Shown here piece by piece: positions 58,886 through 64,000 of a stretch of 64,000 nt of DNA. Position 1 is the first letter of the stretch, and the number at the start of each line of letters is the position of its first letter. The notes beneath the pieces are model-generated. The model was not told the DNA's origin. It saw only the letters and a list, made by a program, of their open reading frames with translations, and made no database searches. The translations under genes and the position numbers were made by a program. This DNA comes from CBFHND01 sp965657085 (lineage in GTDB: Bacteria; Pseudomonadota; Alphaproteobacteria; Rhodobacterales; Rhodobacteraceae), in assembly GCA_965657085.1 (NCBI GenBank), contig CBFHND010000017.1, positions 1-64,000 on the forward strand, in the 5' to 3' direction.

Positions 58886-61429
58886 TCACGCCTCGCGGAT
58901 GCGGGTGATCATTTCGGTTGTGTCGCGGCTGAGGTTCGGGGTGGACGCGATGCGGTCCAGTTGCGTGCCGATCAGTGACTGGCGGATCTGGTCATAACGC
59001 CGCCATGTCTGGAAGGCTGAACACATCCGCGCGGTGGTCTGCGGGTTGACCGGATCCAGCTGGATCAGCCAATCGGCCAGCAGGGCATAGCCTGAGCCGT
59101 CCTTGGCATGAAAGCCCGCGTGATGCATGGCCAGAGCGCCCAACGTGGCGCGAAACCGGTTGGGGTTCTTCCAGTTGAACGCCGCGTGGCGGGTCAGGGC
59201 GGTGGCCGTGTCTGCGGCATCGTCGGGCCTGGCCTCGATCACCTGAAGCGAGAACCACTTGTCCATCACCAGACGGTCGTCGCGCCATTGTTCTTCGAAG
59301 GCGGCCAGCGCCGCATCGCCGCGACCCGCGCGGATCAGGTTCGCAAGGGCGGCCAGTTGCTGGGTCATATTGGTGGCTGCATCGTATTGCGCTTGTGCCG
59401 CATTGCCACCGTCCAACCGGGTCAGCAGGGACAGGGCGGCGTTGCCAAGCGCGCGTTGGCCCGCCTGTTCGGCGTCGGGCGAGAAGGGGGCCGTGACCTG
59501 ATGCTGTGCGTATAGGTCCGGCAGAAGGTCGGACAGGTGCCGGGCCATCGCCTCTTTCATCGCCTCGGATGCTGCATGGATCGCATCGGGGTCAGGCGTG
59601 TCGCCTCTTGCGTGCAGGCTGGTGGCCAGTTCGCTCTGACTGGGCAGGCCCAGCATCAGCGCGCGGTAGGCGGGGTCGGCGCTGTCATCGCGCAGAACCG
59701 CCGCGATCCCGTCGAGATAGGCGGCGTCCGGTTTGGTGCCCTTGTCGATGCTCGACAGCAGTGACGCCCGCGCCAGCGCGCGCCCCGATTCCCAGCGGTT
59801 GAACGGATCGGTGTCATGGGCCAGCAAAAAGGCGTGATCGGCCGCGAAGTCCAGAACCACCGGCGCGGAAAACCCGCGCAGAACCGACGCCTTGGGCCGC
59901 GTGGCCTGACCGGGGAAGCTGAAGCTCTGGGTGGCTTTGGTCACTTCCAGCACTTGCGTCGGCATCACCTCGTCGCCGTTTTGTCCCAACAGGCCCACGG
60001 CCACGGGGATCACCTGTGGCAGCGGGTCGGGGGTTGCGGCGCTGGGCGGCGTGGATTGGGTGAAGGTCAGGGTATATGTGTCGCCTTCGAACGCCTCTGT
60101 GACCTTCAGGTGCGGCGTGCCCGCCTGTGCGTACCAGCGTTTGAATTGGCTCAGATCGCGGCCCGTGGCATCCTCGAACACTTTCAGCCAATCCTCGATG
60201 GTGCAGGCCTGCCCATCGTGGCGGTCGAAATAGAGGTCCAGTGCCTTTGTATAGGCCTCGGCCCCCACCAACGTGCGCAGCATCCCGATGACCTCGGCGC
60301 CCTTTTCATAGACGGTCGCGGTGTAAAAGTTGTTGATCTCCTGAAAGCTTTCGGGCCGCACCGGATGGGCCAGAGGCCCCTGATCCTCGGTGAACTGGCG
60401 TGCGCGCAGGTCGATCACGTCCGAAATCCGCTTGACCGGGGCGCTGCGCATGTCGGAGGTGAACTGCGCATCGCGGAACACGGTCAGCCCTTCCTTCAGA
60501 CACAGCTGGAACCAGTCGCGGCAGGTGATGCGGTTGCCCGTCCAATTGTGGAAATATTCGTGCGCGATGATCGCCTCGATGCGTTCGAAATTCATGTCGG
60601 TGGCGGTTTCGGGGCTGGCAAGCACGGCAGAGGCGTTGAAGATGTTCAGCCCCTTGTTTTCCATTGCGCCCATGTTGAAATCGTCCACCGCCACGATGTT
60701 GAACACATCCAGATCGTATTCACGGCCATAGACCTCTTCATCCCAGCGCATGGAGGCCTTGAGCGCCTCCATCCCGAAGGCACATTTGCCCTCGTCACCG
60801 GGTCGCACGTACAGCGCCAGATCGACCTTGCGCCCACTTTCGGTGGTGAAACTGTCGCGGTGCGCCACCAGATCGCCCGCCACCAGCGCAAAGAGGTAGG
60901 CAGGTTTGGGCCATGGATCATGCCATTCGGCCCACCCGTCGCCCGAGGCCACGGGGTTGCCGTTGGACAAAAGCACCGGATGCGGCCCGTTTACCCGCAC
61001 GGTAAAGACGCTCATCACGTCGGGGCGGTCGGGGTAGAAGGTGATCTTGCGAAAGCCCTCGGCCTCGCACTGGGTGCAATACATGCCGTTTGATCGGTAG
61101 AGGCCTTCAAGGGCGGTGTTGGCCTCGGGATCGATCTGCACCTCGCATTCCCAGGTGAAGGGGATCGACGGCACATCGCAGGTCAGCCCGGCGTCTGTCA
61201 CTGTCGGCGTGACCGGATCGCCATCGATGCTGGCCTTGATCAGGTTCAGGTTCTCACCATGCAGGAAAAACGTAGGGTCCGTGGCCGCGGGGTTGGGTGC
61301 AAACCGGATGCGCGCCCGTACCCGCGTGGCCGACGGGGCCAGATCGAATGTCAGGTGCACCCGTTCCACGGTATAGCCGAAGGGCGTGTAATCCTTGAGG
61401 AAGATCGTCTGGGGGGCAGCGTCGCGCAT
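58886..61429 (-). CDS. pepN: Aminopeptidase N
   Basis: Zinc M1 metalloprotease that removes N-terminal amino acids from peptides in the cytoplasm. The 847-aa chain has the exopeptidase motif GAMEN and the zinc motif H290-E-x-x-H294 (HEYFHNWTGNR) with the downstream Glu in LKEGLTVFRD. Family start MRDAAPQTIFLKDYTP is used rather than an upstream ATG at 61492; AGGGAA precedes it. Confidence 0.96.
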   Translation of the reverse strand: MRDAAPQTIFLKDYTPFGYTVERVHLTFDLAPSATRVRARIRFAPNPAATDPTFFLHGENLNLIKASIDGDPVTPTVTDAGLTCDVPSIPFTWECEVQIDPEANTALEGLYRSNGMYCTQCEAEGFRKITFYPDRPDVMSVFTVRVNGPHPVLLSNGNPVASGDGWAEWHDPWPKPAYLFALVAGDLVAHRDSFTTESGRKVDLALYVRPGDEGKCAFGMEALKASMRWDEEVYGREYDLDVFNIVAVDDFNMGAMENKGLNIFNASAVLASPETATDMNFERIEAIIAHEYFHNWTGNRITCRDWFQLCLKEGLTVFRDAQFTSDMRSAPVKRISDVIDLRARQFTEDQGPLAHPVRPESFQEINNFYTATVYEKGAEVIGMLRTLVGAEAYTKALDLYFDRHDGQACTIEDWLKVFEDATGRDLSQFKRWYAQAGTPHLKVTEAFEGDTYTLTFTQSTPPSAATPDPLPQVIPVAVGLLGQNGDEVMPTQVLEVTKATQSFSFPGQATRPKASVLRGFSAPVVLDFAADHAFLLAHDTDPFNRWESGRALARASLLSSIDKGTKPDAAYLDGIAAVLRDDSADPAYRALMLGLPSQSELATSLHARGDTPDPDAIHAASEAMKEAMARHLSDLLPDLYAQHQVTAPFSPDAEQAGQRALGNAALSLLTRLDGGNAAQAQYDAATNMTQQLAALANLIRAGRGDAALAAFEEQWRDDRLVMDKWFSLQVIEARPDDAADTATALTRHAAFNWKNPNRFRATLGALAMHHAGFHAKDGSGYALLADWLIQLDPVNPQTTARMCSAFQTWRRYDQIRQSLIGTQLDRIASTPNLSRDTTEMITRIREA

Positions 61430-61563
61430 TGCGGGATTCCCTGAAATGGCTTGTAATCGTATGACACTAGAACGCCCCATGGGCAGCTTCAAGCGCGCCT
61501 GTGCGCCGGATTTACCGCGCCGCTGCTCTTTCCTTGGCGTGCGGGGGATTTATCTGGTGCGCC

Positions 61564-63072
61564 ATGCAAAAGCCCATCCTCCTTTGGTTCAAACGCGATT
61601 TGCGCGTGGTCGATCATGCCCCGCTTGCACGGGCGGCGGCGATGGGGCCGGTTTTGCCGCTGTTCATCTGGGAGCCGATGGCGTGGCAGCAAGGGGATGT
61701 GGCGGGCCGCCAGTTCGATTTCGTGGCCGAATGCGTCGACGATCTGCGGGATGATCTGGCGCGCCTGGGTCTGGATTTGTGCGAGCGGGTCGGGCCTGCG
61801 GTCGAGGTGCTGGGTGACCTGCACCGCGCAACTGGATTTGCGACAATGTTGAGCCATGAGGAAACCGGCAACGGCTGGAGCTATGCACGCGATATCGAGG
61901 TAGGGGCGTGGGCCTCGGCCAATGGTGTGGCTTGGGAAGAAATGGCAGGCGCAGGCGTGGTCCGGCGGCTGAATGGGCGCGATGGCTGGGCCAAACGGCG
62001 CAATGCGTTCGTGGCGCGGCCTTTGGAGGCTGTGGGTGCGGTCATTGGTGCCGCGCCGCATCCATCGCACGCCCGCCCGGATTGGCTGCGTGGTGATCAT
62101 TGTCCGCACAGACAGCGCGGCGGCCGCAGGGCCGCGCTGGCCACGCTTGACAGTTTTCTCAATGAACGTGGGCGACCCTACCGTGCGGCCATGTCCTCGC
62201 CCCTCGGGGGCGAACGGGGCTGTTCGCGCCTGTCGCCGCATCTGGCCTTTGGCACCCTGTCGGGCCGCGAGGCCGCGCAGGCCGCATCCGCCCGTGCCCA
62301 AGGCGAAATTGACGGCACTTGGCGCAAGTCTTTGCAGTCCTTTCAGGCGCGTCTGGCATGGCGCGATCACTTCATGCAAAAGCTTGAGGACGAACCGGCG
62401 CTGGAATACCGCGCGATGCACCCCGCCTGCGAAGACCTGCGCCCGAAAATCCCCGACACCGCGCGGTTGGAGGCTTGGGCCAAGGGCGAAACCGGTCTGC
62501 CCTTTGTCGATGCCTGCATGCGCTACGTGGCGGCCACCGGATGGCTGAACTTTCGGATGCGCGCGATGGTCACGGCCGTGGCCTCATATCACCTGTGGCT
62601 GGATTGGCGCGCCAGCGGGCAGGTGCTGGCCCGTCTTTTCACCGATTACGAGCCGGGCATTCACTGGCCGCAGGTTCAGATGCAGTCGGGCACCACGGGC
62701 ATGAACACCGTGCGGATTTACAATCCCGTCAAACAGGGCGCCGATCAGGACCCGCAGGGCGTCTTTACCCGCCGTTGGGTGCCGGAATTGGCGCAGGTCC
62801 CCGATGTGCACCTGCAAACGCCGTGGACATGGGAGGGGGCGGCGCGCCTGCATTATCCGCCCCCCATCGTGGACGTGGCGCAGGCGGCGCGGGAGGCCCG
62901 CGCGGCGGTCTTTGCTGTGCGCAAGAGCGATGGGTTTCGCGCCGTGGCGGGCAAGATCGTGGAAAAACACGCCAGCCGCAAATCCGAAGACAGCCGCTTT
63001 GTCGATGATCGCGCCCCGCGCCGAAAAGCCCGCAAGGCTGCCGATCCGCGCCAGCAGGGGTTTGATTTCTGA
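61564..63072 (+). CDS. Cryptochrome/photolyase-family flavoprotein
   Basis: A 502-aa protein with the N-terminal antenna domain (ILLWFKRDLRVVDHAPLARAA) and the helical FAD domain (GLPFVDACMRYVAATGWLNFRMRAMV; DYEPGIHWPQVQMQSGT; RRWVPEL). By eye alignment with E. coli photolyase, the catalytic Glu before the conserved Trp-Arg (ELIWRE) is Arg here (RLAWRD), so CPD repair is doubtful; it may be a cryptochrome-like photosensor or a different repair type. Divergent from pepN. Its stop overlaps the DUF2256 gene (TGATG). Confidence 0.88.
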   Translation: MQKPILLWFKRDLRVVDHAPLARAAAMGPVLPLFIWEPMAWQQGDVAGRQFDFVAECVDDLRDDLARLGLDLCERVGPAVEVLGDLHRATGFATMLSHEETGNGWSYARDIEVGAWASANGVAWEEMAGAGVVRRLNGRDGWAKRRNAFVARPLEAVGAVIGAAPHPSHARPDWLRGDHCPHRQRGGRRAALATLDSFLNERGRPYRAAMSSPLGGERGCSRLSPHLAFGTLSGREAAQAASARAQGEIDGTWRKSLQSFQARLAWRDHFMQKLEDEPALEYRAMHPACEDLRPKIPDTARLEAWAKGETGLPFVDACMRYVAATGWLNFRMRAMVTAVASYHLWLDWRASGQVLARLFTDYEPGIHWPQVQMQSGTTGMNTVRIYNPVKQGADQDPQGVFTRRWVPELAQVPDVHLQTPWTWEGAARLHYPPPIVDVAQAAREARAAVFAVRKSDGFRAVAGKIVEKHASRKSEDSRFVDDRAPRRKARKAADPRQQGFDF

Positions 63073-63242
63073 TGGCCCGCATGCGCCGCAAGGGCGATCT
63101 TTTGCAAAAACCCTGCGCCACCTGCGGTCGCCCGTTTGCGTGGCGCAAGAAGTGGGCGGCGGTCTGGGACGAGGTGAAATACTGCTCCGACAGGTGCCGA
63201 TCTGCTGCTCGGAACAGCAAATTCAAGAAAGTGGTAAAATAA
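63072..63242 (+). CDS. DUF2256 mini-protein
   Basis: A 56-aa protein (57 codons), too short for usual gene finders. It is Lys/Arg-rich with Cys15-x2-Cys18 and Cys38-x3-Cys42 (CATCGRPFAWRKKW...VKYCSDRC), the DUF2256 zinc-finger-like pattern. The ATG overlaps the photolyase-like stop as TGATG, so both are translated together; DUF2256 genes are known neighbours of this flavoprotein group. Probably binds zinc; role unknown. Confidence 0.85.
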   Translation: MARMRRKGDLLQKPCATCGRPFAWRKKWAAVWDEVKYCSDRCRSAARNSKFKKVVK

Positions 63243-63250
63243 TTTTACCA
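63232..63250. promoter_or_regulatory. Perfect 19-bp palindrome upstream of malate synthase
   Basis: TGGTAAAAT-A-ATTTTACCA overlaps the DUF2256 stop and ends 67 bp before the malate synthase ATG. The TGGT...ACCA ends resemble operators of GntR-family (FadR/PdhR-like) regulators. AT-rich with no T-run after it, so not a typical terminator. An unknown regulator is assumed. Confidence 0.45.
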
Positions 63251-63317
63251 ATACTGTTTACGATCGGAAACTTTTTCCCTACATCTGCCTGCACAGTAGA
63301 ATTCAAGGGAGTCTGAC

Positions 63318-64000
63318 ATGTCGCAATTTGTGGATCGCAGCGGGTTGAAAGTGGCACCTGCGCTGGCCGGGTTCATCGAGGATCGGGCCTTGCCCGGCAC
63401 CGGCGTGGACAGCAGCACCTTCTGGGCAGGCTTTTCCAGCATCATCGAAGACCTCGGCCCCAGGAACCGCGCACTTCTGGAACAGCGCGCAGAGATTCAG
63501 GCCAGGATTGATCAGTGGCACATCGACCACCGTGGTCAGCCCCATGACGCCGAAAGCTATACGGCATTCCTGCGCGAGATCGGGTATCTGGTGCCTGAAG
63601 GCGAGGCGTTCGAGATCGACACCGCAGGCGTGGACCCCGAGATTGCCGATATTGCGGGGCCACAGTTGGTGGTGCCCATTACCAACGCGCGTTTTGCCCT
63701 GAACGCGGCGAACGCGCGCTGGGGCAGCTTGTATGATGCGCTCTATGGCACGGATGCTCTGGGGGATCTGCCAAGCGCGGGGGGCTATGACCCCGAGCGC
63801 GGTGCGCGCGTGATTGATTGGGCCAAGTCGTTTCTGGACGAGTCCGCACCGCTCAAATCCGGCGGCCACGCGCAGGTCACCGGGTACACTGTCGAGGACG
63901 GCGCATTGCTCTGTCACGTTGGGCAGGGCAATGACGAACACATTGCACTTGTGGATCCAGTGCAGTTCGTGGGCTTTGGCGGAGCCGCCGATGCACCCGA
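63318..64000 (+). CDS. glcB: Malate synthase G (5' part; runs off the window)
   Basis: Glyoxylate-cycle enzyme condensing glyoxylate with acetyl-CoA to malate. The visible 227 residues (LKVAPALAGFIEDRALPGTG; ESYTAFLREIGYLVP; VVPITNARFALNAANARWGSLYDALYG) match the N-terminal region of the single-chain G isoform (about 720 aa in full); the catalytic residues lie beyond the window. GGGAG precedes ATG 63318. An upstream palindrome may be its operator. Confidence 0.95.
   Translation, partial: MSQFVDRSGLKVAPALAGFIEDRALPGTGVDSSTFWAGFSSIIEDLGPRNRALLEQRAEIQARIDQWHIDHRGQPHDAESYTAFLREIGYLVPEGEAFEIDTAGVDPEIADIAGPQLVVPITNARFALNAANARWGSLYDALYGTDALGDLPSAGGYDPERGARVIDWAKSFLDESAPLKSGGHAQVTGYTVEDGALLCHVGQGNDEHIALVDPVQFVGFGGAADAP

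Noticed and set aside
1..64000. tRNA, rRNA, CRISPR, prophage or transposase genes
   Set aside because: No convincing sequence for any of these was seen on either strand.

Overview
The window is chromosomal DNA of an alphaproteobacterium, most likely the Rhodobacteraceae (Roseobacter/Rhodobacter group). This rests on GC-rich coding, the alphaproteobacterial order of the division and cell-wall (dcw) cluster followed by lpxC, bamD and recN, an FtsZ with a long Ala/Pro/Gln linker, aerobic CobS/CobT cobaltochelatase, and non-coding features known from Rhodobacter (a CcsR 'cuckoo' RNA array after a DUF1127 gene and an UpsM-like leader before mraZ). Genus cannot be settled by reading alone. No tRNA, rRNA, CRISPR array, prophage or intact insertion sequence was seen.

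Layout. 0-5 kb: a palindromic intergenic repeat, pyruvate carboxylase and an FMN-dependent lactate-type dehydrogenase, all minus strand. 5.1-8.1 kb: a pseudo-receiver protein and a PcrA/UvrD helicase. 8.1-10.0 kb: a minus-strand three-gene operon (4-TM membrane protein, CxxC carboxymuconolactone-decarboxylase-like protein, ECF41 sigma factor), each pair overlapping by ATGA, behind a promoter that matches the reported ECF41 consensus exactly. 10.0-11.1 kb: a cobalamin riboswitch leading to an unrecognised 93-aa ORF, converging with a DUF1127 gene whose transcript carries four stem-loops with CUCCUCCC loops, the last one acting as terminator. 11.3-12.4 kb: Mrp ATPase. 12.4-13.5 kb: a 1.1-kb gap holding an orphan inverted repeat, a GANTC palindrome, a MraZ box and an sRNA-like leader with its own terminator.

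13.5-40 kb is the dcw supercluster: mraZ, rsmH, ftsL, ftsI, murE, murF, mraY, an ACT-domain gene, murD, (baiN-like flavoprotein on the other strand), ftsW, murG, murC, an APC permease with three tiny membrane proteins, murB, ddl, ftsQ, ftsA, ftsZ, lpxC, bamD, recN. Together these make lipid II (MurC-F, MraY, MurG, Ddl), build the septum (FtsZ, A, Q, L, W, I), and start lipid A and outer-membrane assembly (LpxC, BamD). Many junctions are 1-4-bp stop/start overlaps, which points to translational coupling.

40-64 kb is ordinary housekeeping and accessory content: ClC transporter, DUF427, aminopeptidase P, cobS-nuclease-cobT, an orphan receiver protein, a DnaJ-like protein, BolA, a DUF4177-like protein, a thioesterase, a repeat-rich RTX protein, GatB, several unrecognised proteins, a lytic transglycosylase-like protein, SDR, PepN, a photolyase/cryptochrome-like flavoprotein with a DUF2256 mini-gene, and the 5' part of malate synthase G, which runs off the window end.

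The most notable non-textbook content is regulatory: the ECF41 promoter, the CcsR-type anti-Shine-Dalgarno array, the orphan B12 riboswitch, and the MraZ box/UpsM-like leader. All positions and motifs were read by eye; family names are from recall, not from searches.
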